A stretch of DNA of 64,000 nt from Mercenaria mercenaria (lineage: Eukaryota > Mollusca > Bivalvia > Venerida > Veneridae), in the NCBI RefSeq assembly GCF_021730395.1, contig NC_069378.1, positions 42,235,001 to 42,299,000 of the forward strand, in the 5' to 3' direction. The translations under genes were made by a program, and so were the position numbers. Positions 47,158 through 57,921 of this stretch are shown here, one piece after another (positions within the stretch are counted from its first letter, which is position 1; each line of letters starts with the position of its first letter). A model generated the notes under the pieces. That model saw only the letters and a list, made by a program, of their open reading frames with translations, searched no databases and was not told the origin of the DNA.

Positions 47158-47184
47158 TGTTTAAGGTTTGGAGATCTCCAAAAC

Positions 47185-47580
47185 CTAATGCATGCAACGA
47201 CAGGTCGGGCAGTACTGAAGGTCCTTCCTCTTGGAAGGACCGCCTTGGAACGTGAAGGCCGGCTCATCATCTCCCTCCCAGTCCGACCCTTCACCACCGG
47301 CAGCTTGGCTGTGGTCCGCCTCCTCCACCTTCCCTGACCCATTAATAACAATGGGGTTGGTCGGGTTGTCGCCTGCACCCGCTGCTGGCATGGCTGGCTC
47401 CTCCACCCTCATCTCCGTATACTCCACCACCTCCTCATTCTCGGTCTGGGTTGCCGTGCTTCGTAGTCTTTGCATCCGCTCTGCCTCAGCCTCCCGGATG
47501 GCTTACCGGAGTGACGAGATACTGTGCCCCAACCTGTCGTAGGCCCTCTCAATGTATTCAAGTCTATCTTCAAATTCCAT
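47185..47580 (-). pseudogene. Polinton right arm: acidic ORF ending in a CPTCRC motif
   Basis: It is acidic (NEEVVEYTEMRVEEP, GSDWEGDDEPAF) and ends QYCPTCRCMH. Upstream coding-like sequence reaches about 47580. No family is recognised. Broken fossil. Confidence 0.4.
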
Positions 47581-47789
47581 TGTATCGTGTACTGCCAATT
47601 GATTAGTCGTCCGATTTTAATGAATAGACCCCTGTTAGAAAGGTCTAGACCTAGGCTATACAATGCTAATATGTAATGATGGAAATGTTGACTACGAAAA
47701 AAGACTGTAGGAGAAAATGTAAAAAATACGTGGATCTAGCTCATGTTAAGTCTTGATTAGCCAATTAAAACACATGTTACATCTGCATC

Positions 47790-47969
47790 ATGGGTCTAAC
47801 GACACAGCAGGAGAACAGTAAGGGTGAAGAGAAGGATGTCAGTACACAGTCGAACAAAAGGTCTCTATCGGGTGATCAGGATGAGCCGGTGCCAAACAAA
47901 CGAGTTGGATCAACAGGAAGAGGTGCACACATGAAATCTATTAACAACCACAAGAAGGCCAAAAAGTAA
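47790..47969 (+). CDS. Polinton right-end small basic ORF
   Basis: 59 residues on the plus strand, MGLTTQQENSKGEEK to NNHKKAKK, hydrophilic with a Lys-rich C-terminus. It looks whole. It is the outermost right ORF, and a histone-type stem-loop starts 23 bases after its stop. Confidence 0.5.
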   Translation: MGLTTQQENSKGEEKDVSTQSNKRSLSGDQDEPVPNKRVGSTGRGAHMKSINNHKKAKK

Positions 47970-47988
47970 ACACAACTGAAAAAAACAC

Positions 47989-48260
47989 AAACGGCCCTTT
48001 TCAGGGCCACTCCATTTCTTTTACGAAAGAAAGTACCTTTTCTCTTATTGTCTACTGGTAAATAATTATAGTACACTAAATAGTGATCTGGTACCATGGG
48101 TGGTGATCTGGTACCCTAAATGGTGATCCGGTACCTCTGGATGGTGATCTGGTACCCCTGGATGGCGGTCCCTAGCAACGGATGGGCTGGATGGTGATCT
48201 GGTACCTAGCAACAATCCGCTTGGTGATCCGGTACCGGTACCAGATCACCAGCCCTTACT
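47989..48260 (-). repeat. Polinton right terminal inverted repeat
   Basis: The inverted partner of 31350-31621, about 97 percent alike by eye, with the same 20-base internal units. It ends AGCCCTTACT at 48260. Confidence 0.95.
47993..48008 (+). terminator. Histone-type 3' stem-loop, right terminal repeat
   Basis: GGCCCTTTTCAGGGCC, preceded by ACAAAC and followed by ACTCCA. A purine-rich ACGAAAGAAAGTACC lies about 20 bases downstream. Stem, loop and flanks match the animal histone mRNA 3' signal, and the downstream element resembles the U7-binding site. Confidence 0.75.
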
Positions 48261-48768
48261 ACTACTACTAATAATGATAATAATATTAATAATGACAATA
48301 ATGATAATAACAGCCTTATTTTAACAAACAGTCATGACCGCACCCCTCCCCTTGAGGTCATTTTACCACTATTGCGAATACCAGTGCTTAATGCATCACA
48401 TGGTACGCCTAGACGGGCTGCATAATTATATAGAGGTTCAACCCAACCCCACCCCCCACCCCGCAACACCCGGTTAATGGTGCCATCATATACTATTTAA
48501 AAAGAAATACTACACACTACCCTACCCATAGCGCCTTTACCAACAAATGCGTTTACTTAAACAAACCTTGGAAATATAAATGTTTAAATGTAAAACCTTT
48601 TACAAAAATTTAAGAACTATCACCTGCTGATAAACAGTTATCAAAAATAAATAAATAAAATAAACCAATGCCGCGAAATCTCTGAAATTAAGTGTCTTAA
48701 GATTTTTTTTGAATGTGTCAAGTGGTTTACTTTTGCGTAGTTCTAACGGCAGTTCATTCCAAAGTTTT
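48261..48768 (-). mobile_element. LINE 3' fragment, minus strand
   Basis: The minus strand encodes the typical ORF2 C-terminus NELPLELRKSKPL and DTFKKNLKTLNF near 48690-48765, then a 3' untranslated region. It ends in a TTATTA-rich simple tail at 48261-48310 that touches the Polinton. The Polinton probably inserted into or beside this tail. Confidence 0.65.
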
Positions 48769-49066
48769 GGACCAGTGGTTGTGTTATGTAAGAGATAGTT
48801 TGGAATCTCTTGGTGTATCTAATTATTGGTTAGATCAGAAAATTCATTCTCTTAACTCCTTCAAAAATCTTGTTAACACCAGAATTAAAGATCAGTTTAT
48901 ACAAAATTGGAACTTTTCTGTTAATAACTCAAGCAAATGTTTAAATTATAGAATGTATAAACATGAATTTGTATTTGAAAAATATTCAAAGCTTTTACCT
49001 TTTGTTATTGTTATAATTGTTGTCAGATGCCCTTATGGGCATTGACTTGATTAATAAACTGTAAAA
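48769..49066 (+). mobile_element. LINE fragment, C-terminal ORF2 and 3' end (right of the Polinton)
   Basis: It encodes QWLCYVRDSLESLGVSNYW, then KDQFIQNWNFSVNNSSKC and FVFEKYSKLLPFV. This is the segment that follows the 31039-31345 fragment in this LINE family. It ends at the shared GACTTGATTAATAAACTGTA. Confidence 0.7.
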
Positions 49067-49189
49067 CCATAACAAAACAATTTGAAAATAAATGACATCA
49101 TTCAACAAACCATCTATTTCTAATAAATGTAAATTTCTTCACACTTTTTCAAGACGGCAGTCATCGACGTGTCCCAAAAGTGGATACAC

Positions 49190-49590
49190 ATTAAGTATTT
49201 CTCTACGTTTGATAAACCGACGTCATTTATCTCGATAAAGTAGAATAAAGACTGAACTCGTTGTACGGAAATTAAAACTTTTGAATAAATGGCAACCCGT
49301 GAGAAAATTTATTAAAACGGCAACGTTAATATCGTTCTAAAGATAAAATATATGATATTGAAACATTTAACACGTTAAATAATTCTAAATAATGTCTTAC
49401 AATCAGTTTTAAACGTGCGGATGTCATTTATCATGTTGAGAAATCACAAAAACAAGTTCACAGACCTATACATTTTATTTCATCATATCATATTTACGAC
49501 TGTGAGAAGTTTCATTTAAACTTACTCTATTCGCGGAATTGTTATCAAAATTGAAATTTTCCCAATATATTTCAATACATTTTAGTCTTT
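49190..49590 (-). mobile_element. TTAA MITE, partial copy
   Basis: Paralogous to the first two-thirds of 8994-9573 (CGTTTGATAAACC start, ACGTGCGGAT and GAGAAGTTTCATTTAAAC landmarks). The far end is missing. Confidence 0.6.
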
Positions 49591-50639
49591 CTTGTGATCA
49601 GGTTTGCTTTCCATTGCAGTTACAATTTAGATTATGTTTTATAGTGTGTTTTTAAGAGGTTTTAATTATGTTTTTACATCAACCGCACAATTAAACGTGT
49701 AGTAATAAAAAATATTAGATAAATTATAAAGGTTAAAACTGAACAAATGCGCTCAGTGCTCTCTGACATTATCCTGTGTCCTGAGAACTATTATGATCAA
49801 AGACATCATTTCCTCCTAATAAGTAATTAACAACATATTAAGTAAAAACAGATCTTTATATTTTATTTACTGAGGAAAATCAGAACATGTTTCACGTGAA
49901 GAAATGAAAGTATCTGACTAAAATCATAAGCGTGTTAATGATAGAACTAGCACTTTTTTCTTTCGTGTGGTTTTCCGTCTTTGATTCTGTCGATACGTAT
50001 AAATCGAACCTGGAGGTAAATAACTACCAAACAAAGTAACTGCAAACACGATTAGATTTAGTCTGTTCAAAAGAGATATTTAAATGTGTTACAACCCCTT
50101 CACCGTCCTAGTACCCACAGAAGTGAACATGAATCATGAATCATGAAATGACATGCTTAGTGACCAAAAAGAAAGCGAATGAAGTATTGTCATGGAATAC
50201 AAAGTTCCCTACTGGAAAGTGACCATAAAAATTTATCTCAACTGCAGCATAACCTAGTGTTCTAATATATGTCAATGATGTATGTATTGAGCTATATATA
50301 CAATAAAATATACATGTAACACACAATGTTACAATGTTTGAATTAGAATTAGCAGACATAAAAATCTACAATTGTTGACTGCTTAAAACATCTTTTAATA
50401 AAAAGTAGTATTTTTAAAAACATTTCATTTTTAAACTGGTGAGGAAATGTAATGAAATCATTTATCATAAGGAGTGAAGTAATTCTGAAGAAAATAATCC
50501 AACAATTCTTTTTTAATTGGGTTCATATGACATATAAGCTTGATATGTTGTTGAATATCTATACACAGCCATTTGAATATCCATGCATGGATGAAAAACT
50601 GCACAGGACAAGGTTAAAAGAAATAAAATATTTTACAGA
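49591..50639. other. Gene-poor spacer
   Basis: AT-rich. Short open frames only, and none with recognisable similarity. Confidence 0.55.
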
Positions 50640-51760
50640 CTGTGCAAAAAAAAGAAGAAAATGTTGACTTTAGACCTCCAAATGTGACCTTGACCTTTGA
50701 GTTAGGGATCTGGATATTGTGCATGACACATCATTTCATTATGGGGAACATTCGCACCAAGTACATGTAATAGTAAAATCCCATTGACGGACAGGAAAAA
50801 CCAAATTGACTTTTGACATCCAAGTGTTACGTTGACCATTGAGCTAGGACCTGGGTGTTGCACATGACATGTTGTCTCATTCAGGGAACAAGTGTGCAAA
50901 ATAAGTAGTATTAAAATCATTTGTTTGATAGTGGAGCTAGGCTAGGGGTTCAGGTGTAGAGCATGACACATCGTTTCATTATAGGATACATTTAAGTCAA
51001 GTATTATTAAAATCCTTTTGATGGATGACAGAGTTATCGACTGGACAGGAAAAAAACCTAGTGAGATTTGACCTCAGAATGTGACCTTACCTTTACTCTG
51101 GGGGCCTGGATGTTGTGCATGGCAAGATGAGGCATATTGTAATCATTTGTGCCAAGTCATATTAAAATCCTTTAATGCATGACAAATAAAAGAATTAACA
51201 AATCATAAACTATTGACCTTTGACCACCAAGTGTGACCTTGACATTTGAGCTAGGAGTCAAGTAGTTGCTCATGACACCCCAAGTGCCAAGTAATATTAA
51301 ATTCCTTTGAAGGATGACATAGTTAGCACCGGACACGAAACAGAACCTGTTAATGACATGCTAACCTTTAACCTTTAAGTTTACCTTTATTTGTACGCTA
51401 GAGGTGTGAATGTTGTGCATAACCTATCTTTTTATCTGGAATATTTTTGCCAAGTAAAATCCTTCGATGGATTTTTGAGTTACAGAACGGACAGGAAAAA
51501 AAGTCCTGCAGACCTTTGACCCACAAGTGTGACATTGACCTTTGAGATAAGGGTCCAAGTTTTGCGCATTACAGATTGTCTCACTATAAACACATTTATG
51601 CCACATTTATGCCAAGTGATATTAAAATCTCTTGACAAATGACAGAGTTATGGACTGGACACGAAGTTACGGACGGACGGAGTGACGGAAGGACTGCCAG
51701 ACGGATGGACGGACGAACGAACGGACGGAAAAGTACATTCTTATATTCCCCGTCTTTAAC
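50640..51760 (+). repeat. Bivalve-type tandem repeat, about seven units
   Basis: Diverged units of roughly 140-160 bases. Each has a TGTGACCTTGACCTTTGAGC-like core, a GTTGTGCATGACAC stretch, GCCAAGTAATATTAAAATCC and GGATGACAGAGTTATGGAC. The array ends in a GGAC-rich tract (about 51660-51735). Repeats of this style are widespread in bivalves. Confidence 0.75.
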
Positions 51761-53089
51761 CAGTAGGAGACTAATTACAACACTAAATTAAAATGTATCT
51801 GTAGTCGTATTGTTATGGAAGGTGCATCAATTACATGTTGGTGTTGCAGTCAAAAGGAATATTGCAGCATGTGAAAAAAGTAATGTAGATCTTCATAGTT
51901 TTAGGCTAAGAATTTTTGATATTGCATTACGAAACATGCCTTTTATGTAATAACTGGCATACAGAATAAAATTCATAGCGAAAAAATGAATAATCTTGTA
52001 AAAGTCGTATATGTGTTTAAAATACATTAGCGTTTTTTAAAAGGAAGGACACCCTTTAAATATAACAGATATTTCGTACACAAATGAAAATTCACTTGAA
52101 CTATAATTTTTATTACATTTTCAGTATTTTTTTCCGACTTATACAGATTTTTGTATATCAAGTATTGTATACTAGTACGTTCGAAGTTACAGATCATCAT
52201 CCATTAGCAGATTTCTTCGAATGGCGAACGTTTTAAAGTTACGTAGCAACTCACGCTTCCTTGTAAACATTTATAAAAAAATGTATTCAATGGAGCAGAG
52301 TTGCCTCGGAAAAGCGCCAGCTGTTGCGACAATATGATTCATAGAAGTACTTTTGAAACGCACAACTCTGACTCGGCACTTACACTAAGCAATTTATATA
52401 TTCATAGTATTTGGTCAAATTTTAGATAGATTATGCTTGTACAGTTTTGTCTCTATAGATTATGTTTCCTTTGTACATTTTCAGACAAAACATGCCAACA
52501 CTTCTATTACTGGAATTGTTAATTCTAATAAACCTTCAAATGCTTTATCATCGAAATGTGGATGTGATTTATTGTCGTTTATTTTCTCATGATTGGAAAC
52601 TTCTACCTATTGATAAACATCTCATGTTTGATGTATATTTTGTGATAAACAAGCGATGTGATTTCTACACAAGTAAAATATCTTATTTTAAATGTTTCAT
52701 TGTTGCTTGAAGTGCATCATTGCAACGTTATCAGTCTCGCTCATATTCAAACGCAAAACATTGCCATTCAAAATGCAATTACTTTCCAAACTCTATATCT
52801 CTTAAACATACATTTTATGTCAAACTTACTAAATGCAGAAAAATTTCCATATCCTACCGAAAAAGTGAATAACCGGAAGTAACGTTTACGTGCATTGCTG
52901 TCTTTGCAAATGATCTTTTCAAACTTTATCTAATAGTAAAAACACAAACTTTTTTGTCATCTAGATAATGTATTCATGGAATTGCTAATACCAACCCATA
53001 CACCTGTATACGTTAACGAAAAGTATCTAATTTATCATGTCTCCTGTTTCTGCAAATTTAGTGGGTAGAGATGCTAAAAAACGTATAAC
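51761..53089. other. Gene-poor spacer
   Basis: No supportable gene. An 82-codon open frame at 52462-52710 has no recognisable domain. Confidence 0.5.
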
Positions 53090-53689
53090 TTAAGGTAGTT
53101 CTGCAAGTTTGGATCGAAAAAATTCTACAATGTAGAATTTGATTAAACCCTATTTTTTCAGAATATACCTAGAAAATTCAGCAATTAAAAACGATAGGGT
53201 CGTGTGCTTGATTTTTTGCTAGACTGATTTGAAAAATGTGAACCTCACGCAATATTTCATAATGGTAGTCTATGGGAAAATCATAACTTTCATAACATTT
53301 TATTGAATAGAATTTTTTCTACAATGTAGATTTTGATGAAACTTCTCACAATTGTATATAATTACATGGTCTATAATTTGGTGTAATAAAATGTATAGGT
53401 CCCTGTGCTTATTTTTATGATATTTGACCATGATTAAAAGGAACCGGACACTTCACGTTAATTTTAAGACATTATTTTGAATTTTTAACATGCCATATGT
53501 TTTAATATCATATTTTGACTTTAGAAATGTAGAAATAGTGCCATTGTAATAAATTTACTCACAGGTGTTGATTAATTCATAAAGTGATTTTCATTTCCGT
53601 ACGCCTAATCCGGGCTTTATTCTACGTTTTCCGGATAAATGACGTTACGCCATCACTTCCGGTTTTTCAAACGTGCAGATGTACCTTAA
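53090..53689 (+). mobile_element. TTAA-flanked MITE, copy 3
   Basis: 600 bases, from TTAAGGTAGTTCTGCA to GCAGATGTACCTTAA. The ends are imperfect inverted repeats with TTAA at both termini. No coding capacity. Confidence 0.8.
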
Positions 53690-55415
53690 GTATTGACTGT
53701 CATCTTGACTAGATATTGCTAGGCTAATTGTATGATCTCTATTCTTTAAATGTATGCTATTTTATCTATCTTTTATTGTGTTCCTGCAAATAGGTGTAGG
53801 TGAAATTAACAAAGCTTTGCGTTTTTCTTCATTTTAGAATATTTTAATGTACTTCAACTTTATGTCTCAGTATGATTAAATTTTTTAACAAAAACAAATC
53901 ATCCAAATATTGATGACAAGACAACAACTGCATTAGTCGGAACTATTTCACTATCTTAAAGGTCCATAATGCTTTAACTTTTTATCTTTAAAACTGATTA
54001 AACAGCTTCCAAATAGATGGTATGCGTACTTATATTGGTAGAAAATCACTACTTTTAATAGTGCACATTAACTGTTATAGTAAGAGCCATAAACGGAGTT
54101 AATAAAAAACAATGGATTCAATAAAACATTCCACTATATTCAGCAATATTCAAACCTTTGACAAAAAATAAAGTAATTATCAGAAATAGGATTTAACAAG
54201 AAATTAATGTATATTATGTTCATAACGGAAAATGTGGCAGCCACACTTTTACCAAAAGCATTATGAGCCTTTAAGCAAACGACTGTGCTTTCAATACAGA
54301 GACATTAATGTAACTGGATAAAAAAATTCACTACATAGAGGATTGCTGGAATATATGGAAAATATATATTTTTCTTTTTTGACAAAAATCAAAATATCTT
54401 TCATCGAGTGAATTCCAGATGCAATATGTGTACGAGGTGCGTAGCAGAGTGAATTATATTATATAATACATTTTACATACAAAAAGAGGTTTTCTGTTTT
54501 ATCTTCCTTTTTAAATTGTTTTTTTTAAAACTTTACATTTGTACGTATTTTACAAATACGCAGTACAATTACCAGATATATTGCCTTGTTATGCATATTA
54601 CGAATCTTTTAACTCATCCTCGATATGGAAAGTCGCCACATGACCTAAAATATGTTTATGCCGGTGCGACGTTAAACCAGAAATAATATCTATGGAAACG
54701 TCTTTCATATACTAAATGTTTATCATGAATTTCTGTTCTGTTCTGGTCTGTTCTGTACTATAAGGCAAAACAAATTATCTGCTTTGCCCTGTCATATCTT
54801 TAAAACAAAATTATATATGGTTTGATATTTTCTCGTTTTATGAGAATGGGAAGATAAAATGCCTGTATTCAAACTTAAAATGCAAGGCATAGCTCTTTCA
54901 CAATTTATACATCTTTACAGTGCTTTAAAACGGCACTGGTACAAGAATCAAGCCAAATCGAAAACATTTAAGAGTCCGTTTAACACATTTTAATGATAGT
55001 TTCATTTTGGTGAAAACTGATTTTAAAATTCATTTCAAAAATACAGTTTATGTCCTTTAGTGCATTCAGTGTTGACCTAATTGATGTCCGATTGTTTGAC
55101 ATTTACCAACAACAACAAAAAAAAACTAAACATGAAGTTCGATTATAAAGTAACATCTTCCAAAGTATTAAAATTTTAAATTCAATGTTAAACATGACTT
55201 TTGCCTGTGCAAGGTCAAAAGCTGAACATACTGTAGAGCCTCAGCTCTTTCAGTGCACAATGATTATATCTCCAGCTTAAAAAAATTATAAGGGATATCG
55301 TTATTGCGTTGAGCATACGATCACTTCCTTGTCATAGATAATTTACAAGACATTAAATGTCTTACTGTGTAATGCCATGTTAATAGGTTATTTATTGACG
55401 AAAATCATAGCAACG
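53690..55415. other. Spacer and B1 upstream region
   Basis: From about 54640 (GCCGGTGCGACGTTAAACC) the sequence is the start of the B repeat unit, recurring near 56970 and 60170. It contains a CAACAACAACA stretch near 55110. The B-unit boundary lies near here. No other gene is seen. Confidence 0.6.
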
Positions 55416-55480
55416 TTCCTGGAAAGAAACGAAGAAAAACTAAACATCACGTATTTACCAAAGTATTTAAAGATATAAAA
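55416..55480 (+). promoter_or_regulatory. B1 promoter: TTCCTGGAA palindrome and TATA box
   Basis: TTCCTGGAA at 55416-55424 is 110 bases before the ATG, and TATAAAA at 55474-55480 is 52 bases before it. Both are kept in B2, B3 and B4. TTCNNNGAA is the STAT-type consensus; binding is inferred. Confidence 0.6.
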
Positions 55481-55525
55481 CGAAAGTCTGTAGGGTGTTA
55501 GTGTTATTTTGCGATTAAACGAACA

Positions 55526-56847
55526 ATGGAACGGTATCTAGTAACTGTTCTGATACTGTGCACAATTTTCTCGGGCTGTGTTTCTCATTCAGATTATGAA
55601 CAGATCCAAATAAACACGTATACTTCTCGGCGTATCATGACTATTGCAGCAGACCATGTTGGTGTGGAGCTCATCAGGGAAATTTCTGCGTTTAAAAAGG
55701 TTAGTTTATCTTAAAGCTTCAATTATACATTTTTAACCAGTTACAGCTGGATTTTAAATGACGTTTTCGGCGAAGGTTATAAGCATAAGGTGTTTTTTCA
55801 TGAGAGAAATATCACTGAGAAATAGAGCGAACAAATCTAACACAAGTATTAAGATTTCAGGTTACAGGTACACGTTAGTTGGACGATGTGCACGGGTGTT
55901 GCAGCCTACGACTGTAACGTCAACAGCGACAATGTCGTTCAATTAGTGCGATGCGCGGCATGAAATGATCCAATATTTAATCAGGCATACGTAGCGCCAG
56001 GCCTGAGTACCTGGATTAGTACAACTGTGCTGAATACACGCGACTACAATGACACTTTTAAAGTAAGCCTGGTATTGTAATATCTGCCTTATCCAACATC
56101 TTTTGGTACCCGGCAAACATGTTGGTTAATAGAATTTTTTCGACAGAATTAGGCTATTGAGAATGTACAGTTTTTTCTTATTTAGCCTGCCAGCTTATGT
56201 CAATAGGGAGAGCGTAAATCTACGGGTCGCAGGGTCGTGAGTTCGATCCTCGGGCGAGGCGTATGTTCTTCATGACGACTCAATAAAATAATTTTGTGAG
56301 GAGTCATTCGTCCTCTCTTTATCGGATAGGAGAAATAAAACGACACAAGAATGTAATATATTACTGTATGCGTTTTGTTTTAGGTGGCCTATCCTTGGTA
56401 CATCGTGAATTTTGAAGGCAGAAACGGTTTTGGAAATGTAAGTTTACTTGTGTTATTCACGTATCAATATTCTGTTCTGATTGAAACATAGTTACGTAAA
56501 ATCTGTAGTTACGTCATGAGCATTCATGTTAAGATGGTAGAAAGTCTACATATGGGCAAAATCTATTTTATGTCACTATTAGGGTCGCATACTGGTACTG
56601 ATTTCTTGTCTTTGTGCCCGAAAATAATCAATCCCTAATTTTTCCCTAGGTGCTTCGTCAATTTGAATTTGATTTTGCATGTTAAATGCCCTTAATTATG
56701 TCATGAGAAATATAAGGCGTTTTAGCGATATTTAACATCTAGGTGAAAATTACATGAAAATCATTTCAGGTGTGGAAGTGCAATGCGGTTGTTCACGAAC
56801 CCCCTTACAGACGGGGATACGTAACCAGGTGGAATTGCAGGTTTTAA
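55526..56847 (+). CDS. B1: type B two-cysteine secreted peptide, apparently intact
   Basis: Exons 55526-55699 (58 codons), 56384-56437 (18 codons) and 56770-56847 (25 codons plus stop), all phase 0, give 101 residues. MERYLVTVLILCTIFSGC is the signal peptide. The mature chain starts near HSDYEQIQINTY and continues in a helix with TSRRIMTIAADHVG and ELIREISAFKK. Exon 2 reads VAYPWYIVNFEGRNGFGN. Exon 3 starts VWKCNAVVHEPPYRRG and ends TRWNCRF, with C-x18-C. AATAAA lies at 56918. Intron 1 holds a decayed exon-like block and a SINE, and lacks about 950 bases found in B2 and B4. Function unknown; a secreted effector is inferred. Confidence 0.85.
55861..56062 (+). pseudogene. Decayed exon-like block in B1 intron 1
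   Basis: Lies between a TTTCAG acceptor-like end and a GTAAGC donor-like start. Parts read AYVAPGLSTWIS and TVLNTRDYND. It carries in-frame stops and one extra base relative to the copy at 62158-62358. It matches neither exon 2 nor exon 3 of the family. Its origin is unknown. Confidence 0.6.
56183..56330 (+). mobile_element. tRNA-derived SINE (RUDI-like)
   Basis: A-box-like CAGCTTATGTCAATAGGGAG and B-box GAGTTCGATCCTC, followed by GGGCGAGGCGTATGTTCTTC. A second copy lies near 62476 and only its tail remains near 58250. It predates the B duplication. The RUDI assignment is from memory of bivalve SINEs. Confidence 0.65.
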
Positions 56848-56923
56848 ACGTGGACAATTCGTGTCTCTTCAGAAACTAAACTGTGTTTTATTTCTGCGTT
56901 TTGACGGATATTTTCATAATAAA

Positions 56924-57816
56924 TTTGTCATCGAATTATTTTTGTTAATCTTTTATGACAGATAATTGTGTCGGTGCGACGTGTAACCAAAGATCTATCT
57001 ATGGCAACGTGTTTCATATACTAAATGTGCATCATGAAATTTTGTTTTGTTCTGTTCTGTACTGTAAGGCAAAACCAAATGCTCTTCTTTGCCCTGTCAT
57101 ATGTTTAGAACAAAATTAAATATGGTTTGATATTTGACCATCCTTCATTGAACGGTCAATATTTACACATCTGTATCCTCTTAAATGATATTGTCTCATT
57201 TTGTAAGAATGGGAAGATGAAAATGATATAAGCCTTAACCTGAATGCCTGTTTTCAAACCTAAAATGAAAGGCATAGCTCTTTCACAATTTATACATCTT
57301 TTCAGTGCTTTAAAACGGCACTGGTACAAGAATCAAGCCAAATCGAAAACATTTAAGAGTCTTTATAATACATTTTAATGATAGTTTCATTTTTGAGAAA
57401 ATTGATTTTAAAATTCATTTCAAATTTACAGTTTATGTCCTTTAGTGCATTCAGTGTTAACCTAACTGATGCCTGATTGTTTGACATTTAACAACAACAA
57501 CAACAACAACAAAAACAAAAATAAAACTAAACATGAAGTTCGATTATTAAGTAACATCTTCCAAAGTATTAAAATTTTAGAATCAATGTTAAACATGACT
57601 TTTGCCTGTGCAAGGTCAAAAGCTGAGCATACTGTAGTGCCTCAGCTCTTTCAGTGCATAATGATTATATCTCCAACATAAAACAATTATAGGGGATACC
57701 GTTATTGCGTTGAGCTCACGGTCACTTTCCTGCCATAAATAATTTACAAGACATTAAATGTCTTATTGTGTAATGCCATGTTAATAGGTTATTTATTGCG
57801 GAAAATCACAACAACG
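56924..57816. other. B1-B2 spacer and B2 upstream region
   Basis: Repeats 54640-55415. It holds a CAACAACAACAACAACAA run near 57493. No separate gene. Confidence 0.65.
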
Positions 57817-57876
57817 TTCCAGGAAAAAAACGAAGATACATATCACGTATTTACCACAGTATTTAAAGATATAAAA
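57817..57876 (+). promoter_or_regulatory. B2 promoter: TTCCAGGAA palindrome and TATA box
   Basis: TTCCAGGAA at 57817-57825 and TATAAAA at 57870-57876. The centre base of the palindrome differs from B1 but the two half-sites are kept. Confidence 0.6.
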
Positions 57877-57921
57877 CGAAAGTCTGTAGGGTTTTAGTGT
57901 TATTTTGCGATTAAACCGACA

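Larger units (their letters stand above)
31350..48260 (-). mobile_element. Polinton (Maverick) fossil, 16.9 kb
   Basis: A self-synthesising DNA transposon of the Polinton family, related to adintoviruses. It is bounded by 272-base terminal inverted repeats starting AGTAAGGGCTGG. Most parts read on the minus strand: protein-primed family B DNA polymerase (right), small ORFs, packaging ATPase, small basic and structural ORFs, retroviral-type integrase, penton-like and major capsid proteins, and an adenain-like protease (left). The right arm has extra ORFs on both strands. It is broken in many places, probably well over ten. The two terminal repeats differ at about seven of 272 positions by eye, which suggests a moderately recent insertion unless conversion has kept them alike. 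No clear 6-base target duplication is visible. It lies in LINE debris between the C and B genes. Confidence 0.92.

Noticed and set aside
31350-48260. LTR retrotransposon, suggested by the integrase
   Set aside because: Inverted instead of direct terminal repeats, plus polymerase B, packaging ATPase and capsid parts, identify a Polinton.
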